Assembly: GCF_002272835.1 (NCBI RefSeq)
Contig: NZ_MLAO01000006.1
Span: 1-64,000 of the forward strand
DNA: 64,000 bases
Reading direction: 5' to 3'
From: Helicobacter sp. 11S03491-1
Lineage (GTDB): Bacteria; Campylobacterota; Campylobacteria; Campylobacterales; Helicobacteraceae
Shown here: one piece after another, positions 26,686-36,119 of the stretch
Layout of the letters: each line of letters opens with the position of its first letter
How positions within the stretch are numbered: the first letter of the stretch is position 1
Position numbers and translations under genes: made by a program
Notes under the pieces: model-generated
Databases searched by the model: none
The model's input: the letters and a program-made list of their open reading frames with translations, nothing else
Told to the model about the DNA's origin: nothing

Positions 26686-27206
26686 AAAAAATGCTATTCT
26701 TGATTTGTTGTGTATTTGTATTGTGGGGTTGGGCTCAAGAAACACTTGAAATAACAGCTAAAAAATTCTCCAGCAATGATGCTAAAGGTATCACTATCAT
26801 AGAAGGCGATGTGCATATCAAAAAATCCAAAGATACTCTTGAGGCTGATAAAGTTATTATCTATACAGACAAAAATAGAAAACCTCAATCTTATGAAGCC
26901 CAAGGGAATGTTAAATTCCATATTTTTATGCAAGATGGCAGAGAAATTAAGGGGCATTCAGATAAGCTCACTTATAATGCCCAAAGCGGTGAATACAGAT
27001 TGATCCAAAATGCCGTAGTCAATGAAATAGGCAAAGCAAACACAATAAGAGGAGAAGAAATTATTGTCAATAATGAAAATGGCTATGCTAATGTTATTGG
27101 AAGTGAAAACAAACCGGCTAAATTTATTTTTAATCTTGATGACACCCAACAAAAAGATTCCAAAAAACAATCTCCAAAAACCAAATCAGACAAGCCGGAA
27201 AAATGA
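26682..27206 (+). CDS. lptA: LptA-like periplasmic LPS transport protein
   Basis: A signal peptide (FLICCVFVLWGWAQ) leads into an OstA/LptA-type beta-jellyroll: ETLEITAKKFSSND, GITIIEGDVHIKKSKDTLEADKVIIY, YEAQGNVKFHI, DKLTYNAQSGEYRL. LptA forms the periplasmic bridge carrying LPS from LptBFGC to LptDE. The C-terminus is a short Lys/Ser/Pro-rich tail. Its stop overlaps the engB start (ATGA). Confidence 0.9.
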   Translation: MKKMLFLICCVFVLWGWAQETLEITAKKFSSNDAKGITIIEGDVHIKKSKDTLEADKVIIYTDKNRKPQSYEAQGNVKFHIFMQDGREIKGHSDKLTYNAQSGEYRLIQNAVVNEIGKANTIRGEEIIVNNENGYANVIGSENKPAKFIFNLDDTQQKDSKKQSPKTKSDKPEK

Positions 27207-27838
27207 TTTTCATTAAAGAAGCCAATTTTCTCACTTCTGCTTCAAAGCTCACAGAATGTCCCCCACCAAATATAACCGAAGTAGTATTTTTAGGCAGAAG
27301 CAATGTAGGCAAAAGTACTTTTATCAATACTTTGCTGGATAAAAAACTGGCTAAAAGCTCAACAACACCGGGAAAAACACAATTAATTAACTTTTTTAAC
27401 ACAATTTGGGAAAAAAAAGAAGATCAAACCCTGCAAACTACGCAAACTATTCCTCTTCGTTTTGTAGATTTACCCGGATTCGGATATGCAAAGGTTTCCA
27501 AGCAAATCAAAAAAGATTGGGAGAGAAATCTTTGGGAGTTTTTAAATTATCGCACTAACATTAAACTTTTTATCCATTTAATTGATGCGCGCCATACCCA
27601 ACTTGAACTGGATTCTTATGTCTGCAAAGCTTTAAATGATATTTTAAAAGGGGATCAAGAAATCTTAAGCATTTATACCAAATTTGACAAGCTAAGCAAA
27701 AATGAACAACATCAATTTTATCAAAAAGCAAAAGTAGTAACATCAAATAATGATAAAATTATAGACAAAAGATATGGTGGCAAAGGAAAAATACGAGAAA
27801 TGATTTTTAAGGGAGCGCTTGGAATTGATACAAACTGA
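27203..27838 (+). CDS. engB: Ribosome-biogenesis GTPase EngB (YsxC/YihA)
   Basis: EngB is an essential TRAFAC-class GTPase for large-subunit assembly. G1 is GRSNVGKSTFI, G2 SSTTPGKTQLINFF, G3 FVDLPGFGYAKVS and G4 IYTKFDKLS. The length of 211 residues fits the family. It overlaps lptA upstream and the acetyltransferase gene downstream (20 bases). The order engB after lptA is the same in C. jejuni and H. pylori. Confidence 0.96.
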   Translation: MIFIKEANFLTSASKLTECPPPNITEVVFLGRSNVGKSTFINTLLDKKLAKSSTTPGKTQLINFFNTIWEKKEDQTLQTTQTIPLRFVDLPGFGYAKVSKQIKKDWERNLWEFLNYRTNIKLFIHLIDARHTQLELDSYVCKALNDILKGDQEILSIYTKFDKLSKNEQHQFYQKAKVVTSNNDKIIDKRYGGKGKIREMIFKGALGIDTN

Positions 27839-28295
27839 TTTAACAATACAAAAACCAACCCTAAAGGATATTGCCCCTATGCACGCGCTTGTGCAACAAG
27901 AGGTGCGCAAAGGATTTATTTTGCCTCGCTCTGCAGAAGAAATGGCTACTTCTGTGCGTTCTTATTTCATTGCTAAAGATCAAGATAAGATTATTGGCTT
28001 TTGCGCCTTGCATATCTATTCACCTATTTTAGCAGAAGTAAGAAGTCTGGTTGTAGATGAGAATTATCGCAAACAAGGAATTGCAAGCAAACTTGTCGCA
28101 GAAGTATTACAAGAAGGTGAGTTTCTTGGTATTACAGAATTTTTAGTTTTGACTTACCATGATAAATTATTTAAAAAATTAGGTTTTGAAGTGATTGAAA
28201 AATCTCTTTTGCCAAACCACAAAATATGGGCGGATTGTATTGCATGCAAACATTTTCCAATTTGCGAAGAAATAGCACTTTTAAAGAAATTCTAA
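27819..28295 (+). CDS. Short GNAT N-acetylglutamate synthase-like acetyltransferase
   Basis: The GNAT core has AEVRSLVVDENYRKQGIASKLV, in which RKQGIA is the acetyl-CoA-binding motif A, and LTYHDKLFKKLGFEVIEKS. The C-terminal extension WADCIACKHFPICEEIAL, with three cysteines, matches the short N-acetylglutamate synthases of Campylobacterales, first step of arginine synthesis. The start is TTG at 27819 or TTG at 27825; both lie inside engB after AAGGGAG. With argC elsewhere in the window this indicates arginine prototrophy. Function is inferred from family resemblance. Confidence 0.75.
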   Translation: MELIQTDLTIQKPTLKDIAPMHALVQQEVRKGFILPRSAEEMATSVRSYFIAKDQDKIIGFCALHIYSPILAEVRSLVVDENYRKQGIASKLVAEVLQEGEFLGITEFLVLTYHDKLFKKLGFEVIEKSLLPNHKIWADCIACKHFPICEEIALLKKF

Positions 28296-28735
28296 AAGCA
28301 TCCTTGCTTTTAGTGTGTTTTTGTGTTTATACGTGTTTGGGTGATATTTATTTATGGCTACCTCCTATGCTTGGTTTGCTTTTTGTTTTTTATATGCAAA
28401 CTTCAAAAACAAATCGATGGATTGTAACTTTTAGCATTGTGGCTTGTTTGATATTTTTTGAATTTGATCACAACAAACATGCAGGTATTTTGCCCCTTGT
28501 TTTTGTGATTACTAATTGGCTTGTGGTAAAAAAATTTCGCTTGCTTTTTGAGGAAAATGTATTTTTTATATTTTTCTACATACCTTTAATCTATTTTATT
28601 TATTTCTTTGCATTGTATTTGTTAGAAATGTTTGGCGGGACACTTAGTTCAAACTTGGGTTCTATTTTTATATCTTATGTATTTTATGAAGCTTGTTTGG
28701 GAATTATTTATGAAAAAATTAAATATAAAATATAA
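28244..28735 (+). CDS. MreD-like membrane protein
   Basis: This 163-residue protein is very hydrophobic, with five or so predicted membrane helices (ASLLLVCFCVYTCLGDIYLWL, WIVTFSIVACLIFFEF, IFFYIPLIYFIYFFALYL; at most 20 residues each form the core). It overlaps the end of the acetyltransferase gene and the start of the PBP2 gene. MreD in other bacteria is a small membrane protein between mreC and pbp2 (mrdA), and the same slot in H. pylori (HP1566) is occupied by such a protein. Identification depends on position and topology. The start is uncertain. Confidence 0.6.
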   Translation: MQTFSNLRRNSTFKEILKASLLLVCFCVYTCLGDIYLWLPPMLGLLFVFYMQTSKTNRWIVTFSIVACLIFFEFDHNKHAGILPLVFVITNWLVVKKFRLLFEENVFFIFFYIPLIYFIYFFALYLLEMFGGTLSSNLGSIFISYVFYEACLGIIYEKIKYKI

Positions 28736-30500
28736 AATCGTCATTTTTATTTTTATAGTGGTTTGGTTATCCCTCATCACTAAAATATTTGTCCTCACCA
28801 TCAAATCTCACCAATATTTTGAGAAACTTGCCCAAAGAAATATGACAAAAAAAGAAATTTTGGTCCCTGCCAGAGGACAAATACTTGATAGGAATGGAGA
28901 ACCCTTAGCTATCAATGAATTAGGTTTTTCTATTTCATTTAATCCCTTGCTTAAAAATGATTCCCTACAAAAACAAATCGCTATCATTAAAGGATATTTT
29001 CCAAACATCAATCAAGAAGACATTATCAAATCATACACAAAACAAGTTTCTGCCTACAATCATACTCCTATAAAAGTTGTTAATTTTATCCCTTATGCCC
29101 AAATGCAAGAAGTTTATGCTCAAATTATTCAAAATCCTGATATTTTAGTACAACCTTCCACAAAAAGACTCTACCCTAATAACCTCTCAGCTTCTCATGT
29201 CATTGGCTATGTAGGAGCTGCGGATGAGAATGATATTTTAAATGATCCTGTGAGTAAATATACCGGTATTATTGGCAAAACAGGACTTGAAAAACAATAT
29301 AATCTGTTCTTGCAAGGCAAAGTCGGACATAAAATTGTAGCCGTCAATGCCCTCAACCAAGAATTAGAAATTCTAGAAGAATCCAAGCCTCAAACACAAA
29401 ATGATCTTATCATTAGCCTTGATATGAGATTACAAGAAATCGCTGATGAAGAGTTTCAAAATAAAACTGGAGCTATTGTTATCATGGATGTTCACAATGG
29501 TGATATTCTTGTAGCAGGGAGTTATCCTGAGTACAATCTTAATGATTTTGTTGGGGGTATTAGTTTTCAAAAATGGGATGCATTGCGTGAAAATGTTTTT
29601 AACCCTCTGCTCAATAAACTTGTTAATGCCCTTTATCCTCCGGGTTCTGTTATCAAAATGGGTATGGGCTTGGCGTTTTTAGAGTATGCCGGGATCAATG
29701 AAAATACAAAAATTGATACGCCGGCTTATATTGAGCTTGGAGGAAGAAAATTTCGCGATTGGAAACCAACAGGACATGGAAAATCTGATCTCATCAAGGC
29801 ACTTAAAGAATCTGTAGATGTATATTTTTACAAACTTTCTCAAAATGCGGGCATGAGTAATATTGCCGGTGTGCTTAGAGAGCTTGGTTTTGGAGAAAAA
29901 ACCGGGATAGATATTCCTAATGAATTCGTAGGGATCGTCCCTGATCCGGAATGGAAAATGAAACGATATGGGAAAGTATGGTACACAGGAGATACCATCG
30001 TTACTTCTATTGGACAAGGAGCTTTCTTGGTAACACCCATGCAAATTGCCAGATATACTGCCCTGATTGCAAGCGGAAAATTACCTACACCTCATTTTGC
30101 TAAAATTTTCGGCAAAGAAGAATTAGATTACCAACCAAAAGATGTCTTAAATGATTTTCAAAAATCTAAACTTAATGTGCTTCAAAAAGGTATGTATGAG
30201 GCTTGTAGCATCAAAGGAGGGACGGCATATTCACACACCTTAGGATCTAAAGTGCCCATTGCTTGCAAAACAGGGACCGCACAAGTTGTTCAAATCCCCC
30301 AAGAAATCAAAGTTAGAATAAAAGAAAGTGACATGGAATATTTTCATCGATCCCACGCTTGGATTACAGGTTTTGTCCCCTATAAAAATCCGCGATATGT
30401 CATCACCATATTACTCGAACATGGTCAGAGTGGGGGAAAAGCAGGTCCTATTTTGGTCAAAATGGCTAATGCGCTTCATGATTATGGCTATTTAAAATAA
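28710..30500 (+). CDS. mrdA: Penicillin-binding protein 2 (elongasome transpeptidase)
   Basis: PBP2 crosslinks peptidoglycan during rod elongation, together with RodA (also in this window). After one N-terminal membrane helix (IVIFIFIVVWLSLITKIFVL) come the pedestal domain with ARGQILDRNGEPLA, and the transpeptidase domain: SxxK in YPPGSVIKMG (Ser313), SxD in KESVDVYFYK, and KTG in ACKTGTAQV. The mature length is 596 residues. The frame is open 26 codons upstream, but ATG 28710 (MKKLNIKYK) inside the MreD-like gene is the sensible start. It corresponds to HP1565 in H. pylori. Confidence 0.95.
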   Translation: MKKLNIKYKIVIFIFIVVWLSLITKIFVLTIKSHQYFEKLAQRNMTKKEILVPARGQILDRNGEPLAINELGFSISFNPLLKNDSLQKQIAIIKGYFPNINQEDIIKSYTKQVSAYNHTPIKVVNFIPYAQMQEVYAQIIQNPDILVQPSTKRLYPNNLSASHVIGYVGAADENDILNDPVSKYTGIIGKTGLEKQYNLFLQGKVGHKIVAVNALNQELEILEESKPQTQNDLIISLDMRLQEIADEEFQNKTGAIVIMDVHNGDILVAGSYPEYNLNDFVGGISFQKWDALRENVFNPLLNKLVNALYPPGSVIKMGMGLAFLEYAGINENTKIDTPAYIELGGRKFRDWKPTGHGKSDLIKALKESVDVYFYKLSQNAGMSNIAGVLRELGFGEKTGIDIPNEFVGIVPDPEWKMKRYGKVWYTGDTIVTSIGQGAFLVTPMQIARYTALIASGKLPTPHFAKIFGKEELDYQPKDVLNDFQKSKLNVLQKGMYEACSIKGGTAYSHTLGSKVPIACKTGTAQVVQIPQEIKVRIKESDMEYFHRSHAWITGFVPYKNPRYVITILLEHGQSGGKAGPILVKMANALHDYGYLK

Positions 30501-30603
30501 TTCAAATATCTATCTTGCAAATTTTAATCTCAAAAAACAAAAATTTGAAACCTTTGAATAACGTGATTGAATCATTCATGATAATAATAAATGAGGAATT
30601 ATC

Positions 30604-31239
30604 TTAGGCATATGCCAACACTTCTTGTAAATCTTTTTTGTCAATAATAATATTTGCTTGCTTTTTGAGGATTTCTTTTGCGCAAAAAGCGACTTTTTTG
30701 TCTGCATAAGCAAACATGCTGGCATCATTAGCCCCATCACCAACAACAAGAGTTTGTGCTTGTGAGATATTGAGGAGTTTTTGAAGAGTTTGGAGCATTC
30801 TTCCTTTGGAAAAACCAAACATCATCTCCCCTCCTACCTCGCCACTTAATCTGCCGTTTTTACAATGTAAAATATTGCTAAATTCTCCATCAAGCCCAAG
30901 AATATCTCTAAAATAAGCAGTTGCAAATTGAAATCCTCCACTAAAGCACACAACTTTATAACCTTTATTTTTCAACCCATAAACAACTTCTTTGGCTCCG
31001 GGATTTAAAGGGAGGGTTTGACAAATTTCCCTAGCTTTTTGTTCTTGCATACCTTTGAGCAAACCAACACGAGATTTAAGACTCTCATAAAAATCCAATT
31101 CACCCTTCATAGCTTTTTGTGTGATATGAATAATTTCTTTTTCCACTCCATAGCTTTTTGCTAAAAATTCAATCGTTTCTCCATCCATAAGCGTAGAATC
31201 GAAGTCAAAAACAGCTAATTTCATTATATTTTCTATCAA
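30604..31239 (-). CDS. serB: Phosphoserine phosphatase SerB
   Basis: SerB catalyses the last step of serine synthesis. HAD motifs are FDFDSTLMDGE (nucleophile DxDST), CFSGGFQF, and LVVGDGANDASMFAYAD. At 211 residues it is the short form without an ACT domain. The ATG at 31224 (MKLAVFDFD) has no Shine-Dalgarno sequence. The in-frame TTG at 31239 has AAGGA 6 bases before it, so the longer start with MIENI was kept. It converges on mrdA. Confidence 0.93.
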   Translation of the reverse strand: MIENIMKLAVFDFDSTLMDGETIEFLAKSYGVEKEIIHITQKAMKGELDFYESLKSRVGLLKGMQEQKAREICQTLPLNPGAKEVVYGLKNKGYKVVCFSGGFQFATAYFRDILGLDGEFSNILHCKNGRLSGEVGGEMMFGFSKGRMLQTLQKLLNISQAQTLVVGDGANDASMFAYADKKVAFCAKEILKKQANIIIDKKDLQEVLAYA

Positions 31240-31729
31240 TATCTATCCTTTTATAATTAGATAAAATCTAATTTTATCAAATCATCATCTATTTTATCTA
31301 TTTGAAATCTAAAAATAAGATGAGTTATTTTAAGAGGATTTTCTAATTTTATATCATTTCAGAATTTATTTATAAAACCTGAGTGTAACTTATTTTAAGT
31401 TTTCTTAAAGATTACCTCATTATCATATTTTTCCCTTCTCTCCACTCTCCATAAAACCATATCAATTTCATCGTATCGCAGAAAATACTATGGGTATTGT
31501 CTAAAATATAGAGTTCAAACCATACTCTTCATGACAAAATATTCATAAAATTTAGTGAAATAAATCAGTTTAATTTATGTTTTAAACCATGAGAAACAAG
31601 GTAAAATATGTTGTATTGATTGATTCTCAAATGACAAAAATTATTCAAGTCCGGCTATGGTATTTAATCAATAATAATAGAATATCTTCCGGGTTTCATA
31701 ACCAAAAAACAAAAGGGAAATGAGAAAGA
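31240..31729. other. Gene-free interval between serB and gpmI
   Basis: These are about 490 AT-rich bases between divergent genes. I see no reading frame with a ribosome-binding site and no clear hairpin or repeat. Promoters for serB and gpmI are expected here, but no box is convincing enough to call. Confidence 0.4.
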
Positions 31730-33208
31730 ATGGCTCAAAAAACTCTCTTGGTCATCACTGATGGTATAGGCTATAGTCCTAAAACACAATATAATGCTTT
31801 TTATCATGCCAAAAAACCTACTTATGAGTGGATGTTTAGTCATCTTTCTCATTCACTAATCAAAACATATGGGATGAGTGTAGGCTTGCCGGATGGTCAA
31901 ATGGGAAATTCAGAAGTAGGGCATATGTGCATTGGCGCAGGTAGAATTCTTCACCAAGATTTGGTAAAAATTTCTCTAGCCATACAAAATAATCAAATCC
32001 AAAGTAATCCTGCTTTTATCTCTTTGGTTCAAACTTGCAAGACATTTCATTTATGTGGTTTGGCAAGTGATGGAGGGGTGCATTCTCATCTCAAACACCT
32101 TCTTGTTATTGCAAAATTATTACAATCTTTGGGTAAAAGAGTCTGGCTTCACCTTATTAGCGATGGTCGTGATGTATTACCCAAAAGTGTAAAAACATAT
32201 TTAGATCAAGCTTTACACATCTGTTCCCCTTATATCAAAATAGCCACCCTTTCAGGAAGATTTTATGCTATGGATCGGGATAAGCGATGGGATCGCATCA
32301 AGCTTGCTTATGAAAGCATTGTTGCAGGAGAAAATCCCACTTCTTTAAGCCCGCTTGAATATATTGATAAAATGTATGCCCAAAATATCACTGATGAATT
32401 TATTTTGCCGGTCAGTTTTGGAGATTATAGAGGAATGGAAGATGGGGAAGGTTTCATTTTTACTAATTTTAGAAATGATCGCGCCAGAGAAATGACTGAA
32501 GCTATTGGGAATCCTGATTTTAATGATTTCAAAAGAAACAAAAAAATAAATCTTAAAATTGCTACCATGACTCCTTATGATGAAAAATTTCCCTACCCTG
32601 TTTTGTTTCCAAAGGATAAAATTCACAACACGCTTGCAGAAGTTGTATCTAAAGCCAATCTCACACAAGCCCATACCGCAGAAACCGAAAAGTATGCTCA
32701 TGTAACATTTTTTCTCAATGGAGGGATTGAAGAGCCTTTTATCAATGAAACTCGAGTCCTTATCCCCAGCCCCAAAGTTGCCACTTATGATCTTTGCCCT
32801 CAGATGAGTGCTCAAGAAGTCTCTTTGGTTGTGCAAAAATTTATGAATGAAGGTATGGATTTGATTGTGGTTAATTTTGCTAATGGCGATATGGTTGGTC
32901 ATACCGGCAATATGGAAGCTGCTATTAAAGCCATTGAAACTATTGATACTCAATTAGGGCTGATTCTTGAATGTGCTAAAAAATTAGACTATGCTCTTGT
33001 TATTACAAGCGATCATGGTAATTGCGAAGAAATGAAAGATGATGCGGGAAATATACTCACCAATCATACCGTTGGAGATGTATATTGTTTTGTAATGGGC
33101 AAAGGTGTTACAAAAATAAATAATGGTGGGCTCAACAATATTGCCCCCACAGTTCTTAAACTTATGGGATTATCTAAACCTGAAGAAATGGATGAACCTC
33201 TTTTTTAA
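31730..33208 (+). CDS. gpmI: 2,3-bisphosphoglycerate-independent phosphoglycerate mutase
   Basis: GpmI interconverts 3- and 2-phosphoglycerate with two manganese ions. Alkaline-phosphatase-superfamily motifs are [24 protein letters not shown] (catalytic Ser), [37 protein letters not shown] and [11 protein letters not shown]. The product has 492 residues, normal length. It stands alone on the plus strand and converges on queE. Confidence 0.97.
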   Translation: MAQKTLLVITDGIGYSPKTQYNAFYHAKKPTYEWMFSHLSHSLIKTYGMSVGLPDGQMGNSEVGHMCIGAGRILHQDLVKISLAIQNNQIQSNPAFISLVQTCKTFHLCGLASDGGVHSHLKHLLVIAKLLQSLGKRVWLHLISDGRDVLPKSVKTYLDQALHICSPYIKIATLSGRFYAMDRDKRWDRIKLAYESIVAGENPTSLSPLEYIDKMYAQNITDEFILPVSFGDYRGMEDGEGFIFTNFRNDRAREMTEAIGNPDFNDFKRNKKINLKIATMTPYDEKFPYPVLFPKDKIHNTLAEVVSKANLTQAHTAETEKYAHVTFFLNGGIEEPFINETRVLIPSPKVATYDLCPQMSAQEVSLVVQKFMNEGMDLIVVNFANGDMVGHTGNMEAAIKAIETIDTQLGLILECAKKLDYALVITSDHGNCEEMKDDAGNILTNHTVGDVYCFVMGKGVTKINNGGLNNIAPTVLKLMGLSKPEEMDEPLF

Positions 33209-33237
33209 TTATTCTTAAAAAACTATTTTATTTTTTA

Positions 33238-33990
33238 TTAAACGCCTCTTTTATCTCCCCATATGCGTATATGTAACCTATCAGAGAGACAAAATCCTTC
33301 TTGCAAGCAAAGTAGGTATATCTTTGAAATATTTTTGTCAAGCTCCTCCAAGCTTACTCCTTGAGGCATTAAATAAATTTGATTATTCTTGAGATTGAGA
33401 TCTTTAAGTAAAGCCTTAATCTCTTCAATAGCACTACCATCCTCGCACATTTTGGCATTTAAAACAAATTTAAAAACAACTCTTTTTGCATTGTCAATAA
33501 TATTTTGAATAGCTTCTTTTTTGATTCGTTTTTTTAATACCTCCCCTGAATTGCTTAATTTAATACTCAAAGTAAAATAAAGCTCTCTCAAAATATGATT
33601 AAATATAAACTCGATACTGCCATTACTTTCCACACAAACCCGATGCCCTCTATACAAAAAATATTCAATCACTTCAAGTAAAATAGGATTCTTAAAATGC
33701 AAACTTGGCTCCCCACCGGTAAGAATTACATCAAATTTTATATCTGAAAAAGACTGCATTTTATCAATTAGTGTTTGTGCATTAGGATAAAAATACCATT
33801 CTTGAGAAAACTTTGGATTAGCAGCATAAATGCTATCACAACCTAAAAATTCTATCCCTTTATAATCACTTCTACCCCCAAATCCCGGGCATGAAAGATT
33901 ACAACCCCCCAATCTCAAAAAAACGCTAGGAATACCTATAAATTCTCCCTCACCTTGCAAACTATAAAAAACCTCCGAAACAGCTAGCAT
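33238..33990 (-). CDS. queE: 7-carboxy-7-deazaguanine synthase QueE (radical SAM)
   Basis: QueE contracts 6-carboxytetrahydropterin to the 7-deazapurine base of queuosine. The start MLAVSEVFYSLQGEGEFIG and FLRLGGCNLSCPGFG are family hallmarks. TGGEPSLH is the SAM-binding GGE motif. The cluster cysteines appear to be Cys30, Cys34 and Cys51, giving CX3CX16C instead of the usual CX3CX2C. The product is 250 residues, overlaps queD by 7 bases, and forms with it the start of the queuosine pathway. Confidence 0.93.
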   Translation of the reverse strand: MLAVSEVFYSLQGEGEFIGIPSVFLRLGGCNLSCPGFGGRSDYKGIEFLGCDSIYAANPKFSQEWYFYPNAQTLIDKMQSFSDIKFDVILTGGEPSLHFKNPILLEVIEYFLYRGHRVCVESNGSIEFIFNHILRELYFTLSIKLSNSGEVLKKRIKKEAIQNIIDNAKRVVFKFVLNAKMCEDGSAIEEIKALLKDLNLKNNQIYLMPQGVSLEELDKNISKIYLLCLQEGFCLSDRLHIRIWGDKRGV

Positions 33991-34607
33991 TGAATTTTGA
34001 TTTGATGGGGAGGAATAAGATTTTTAAAAGGTTTTTTTAAAGGATTTTGATGATATTTTTTGAGATCTTCAAGCATGAGAGGATTCTTCCACTCTGAACG
34101 TATTTCATCTGAAAACCAAACACAATCTAAATGAATATATTTCATAAAATTTGGATTGGATAAGTCTTGCTTAAAAGCTTCTGCATAACCATGATCGGTT
34201 TCATGAACACGCACAGATTCCACCCATATATTTCCTTCAGAATTTCCAAATTCCATAGCTTGAAAAATCTTATCTACATAAAATAATATCAACAGCGCAT
34301 AATTTTCTGCGCTGGGGTTTAAAGAAAGTTTTACATATCTGGCAGAATGTTTGGCTACAAACTCAGTAAAATCTAAACTTTCTTTATCCCAAAAATGATG
34401 GGCGTGATCAAAGCCATCAATAAAGTCTGCAATTTGATTCTTAAAAATTCCAAAATCAAGCACCATGCCTGCGCTATCAAAAGAATCTGCGCTGACAAAA
34501 ATCTCGACTTTGTAATTATGCCCATGAAGACTCCCGGCACATCTTCTAGAAGTGCAATTCCGCACAATATGCGAAGCACAAAATCCAAAAGAACGCCTAA
34601 TAACCAT
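33984..34607 (-). CDS. queD: 6-carboxytetrahydropterin synthase QueD
   Basis: QueD converts dihydroneopterin triphosphate to 6-carboxytetrahydropterin. The zinc-binding histidines are in FCASHIVRN and GSLHGHNYKVEIFV, with the catalytic Cys in the RRCAGSLHGH region. Later elements are DFGIFKNQIADFIDGFDHAHHF and VHETDHGYAEAF. At 207 residues it is longer than the E. coli enzyme (about 120) because of an internal insertion and a C-terminal extension, as in Helicobacter. It is immediately followed by queE. Confidence 0.93.
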   Translation of the reverse strand: MVIRRSFGFCASHIVRNCTSRRCAGSLHGHNYKVEIFVSADSFDSAGMVLDFGIFKNQIADFIDGFDHAHHFWDKESLDFTEFVAKHSARYVKLSLNPSAENYALLILFYVDKIFQAMEFGNSEGNIWVESVRVHETDHGYAEAFKQDLSNPNFMKYIHLDCVWFSDEIRSEWKNPLMLEDLKKYHQNPLKKPFKNLIPPHQIKIQC

Positions 34608-34642
34608 ATTAAAAACTCCTATTAATTCTCTCTAATTCTTCT

Positions 34643-35284
34643 TTAATCACAAGGCCAATAATAAGGAAGTTCAGAGTAATATTGATAACGCTCTCCACGA
34701 GTAAAGTCAATGCGATTGATTGTGTGAATCACCAAATCTCTAAAAAAAAGACTATAACCACAAGTCTTACCCCTGATACTTCCATCTACATATAAAACAC
34801 GTCTTTTTAGATTTAAATCATACCAATCCAAAACAAAATGATAGCTTGAGAGATAATTCAAATTCTCTGAATAACCCGTCAAAGCAAAAATTTTATTTGT
34901 TTTGCCTGAACAATAAAATTGAGTGCCATACCAATAACAAGACTGGGTTACCCCATCATCAATGACAGAAAAATTAAAATTCACATTCGGATAAGGTTGA
35001 ATACTTCGAAATACTTTGATAAAAATTGCATTTCTTGCTCTTTTTATTGGCAAATCCGTCTGTTTATAAACACTTGTAAAACCTCTTTTTTGGAGTTCAT
35101 AAATAACCAGATTACTATAAGCAGCACTCAAGAGATCATCTTTGTCATAAACAATCACAATTGGAGCATGCACATTAAAAGTATAATCTCTCTGTATAAC
35201 TGAATAATATCCCATATGAAGCTTATTGGCACAACCCAAAAAAATCATTACAAACAAAGAAAAAGTAAGGATTTTAAATCTCAT
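34643..35284 (-). CDS. Putative lipoprotein of unknown function
   Basis: The N-terminus (MRFKILTFSLFVMIFLGCAN) is a lipoprotein signal with LGC. The mature 190 residues are Tyr/Phe-rich and beta-like, with a central IVIVYDKDDLLSAAYSNLVI and four cysteines (QSCYWYGTQFYC, GKTCGY, and YYWPCD at the end). The GGAG six bases before ATG 35284 sets the start. It lies between surE and queD in the same direction. I do not recognise a characterised family. An envelope-anchored protein is as far as the sequence goes. Confidence 0.7.
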   Translation of the reverse strand: MRFKILTFSLFVMIFLGCANKLHMGYYSVIQRDYTFNVHAPIVIVYDKDDLLSAAYSNLVIYELQKRGFTSVYKQTDLPIKRARNAIFIKVFRSIQPYPNVNFNFSVIDDGVTQSCYWYGTQFYCSGKTNKIFALTGYSENLNYLSSYHFVLDWYDLNLKRRVLYVDGSIRGKTCGYSLFFRDLVIHTINRIDFTRGERYQYYSELPYYWPCD

Positions 35285-35330
35285 AAGGTGCTCCAAAAAA
35301 CAAAATATATAAACAATATCGGCAAATTAA

Positions 35331-36119
35331 TTATTTTAACCAAGATTTTAAAGATTTTATATCTTCATAGCTTGTCATGTCCAATGTAATGGGTGTAACA
35401 GACACATAACCTTGATGCACAGCAGCAAAATCAGAAATCATATCTTTGGGAAATTCTCTTTCATTCCAAGCAAGTGGATGAAGCCCTAACCAATAGTATT
35501 TTTGTCCTCTAGGATTGCGATTGAGATGAGCCTCATTGCCATAAAGTCGATATCCTTTTTGAGTGATTTGATAACCCTTGGATTGTGATGGATCAATTTG
35601 AGGGACATTTATATTCAAAAATTTTCGCCCACAAAGAGGAAATTGATTTTTAAAAATCTTATCTACTATCTCAAGAATGCTTTGTTTTGCCAAAGCAAAA
35701 TCAAAAGCACTCATCAAATCTTTATCTCGCATTGCTTGAGAAATAGCAATGGAAGGGACCCCCTGTATAACACCTTCCATAGCTCCTGCAGCTGTCCCTG
35801 AGTAAGTAATATCCTCCCCCATATTAGAACCCAAATTGATTCCGGATATGACTAAATCAGGCAAAAACCCTTCTTTGCAAATTGTATTGAGCGCCAGATA
35901 AATACAATCTGCAGGTGTACCATCATCTAATTTATAAAAATTATCATCAACTTTTACAAGTTTTAGAGGTTTTGTTAATGTCAATCCATGCCCACAAGCA
36001 GATTTTTCATTACAAGGGGCGACAACAAGTATCTCAGCAACCTCACAAAGCGCTTCTTTAAGGGCTAATAACCCTCTGGAATCATAACCATCATCATTAG
36101 TAAGTAATATTTTTTTCAT
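35331..36119 (-). CDS. surE: 5'-nucleotidase SurE
   Basis: SurE is a metal-dependent survival-protein phosphatase acting on nucleoside 5'- and 3'-monophosphates. The N-terminal motif ILLTNDDGYDSRGLLAL holds the Asp-Asp metal ligands, and LVISGINLGSNMGEDITYSGTAAGA follows with the conserved Ser/Asn. The 262-residue length is normal. It overlaps ispA by 4 bases, the order known from H. pylori (HP0929/HP0930). Confidence 0.96.
   Translation of the reverse strand: MKKILLTNDDGYDSRGLLALKEALCEVAEILVVAPCNEKSACGHGLTLTKPLKLVKVDDNFYKLDDGTPADCIYLALNTICKEGFLPDLVISGINLGSNMGEDITYSGTAAGAMEGVIQGVPSIAISQAMRDKDLMSAFDFALAKQSILEIVDKIFKNQFPLCGRKFLNINVPQIDPSQSKGYQITQKGYRLYGNEAHLNRNPRGQKYYWLGLHPLAWNEREFPKDMISDFAAVHQGYVSVTPITLDMTSYEDIKSLKSWLK

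Noticed and set aside
32345-32953. 202-codon open frame opposite gpmI
   Set aside because: Antisense shadow of a strongly conserved gene; His/Ile/Phe-rich translation is typical of mirrored codons.
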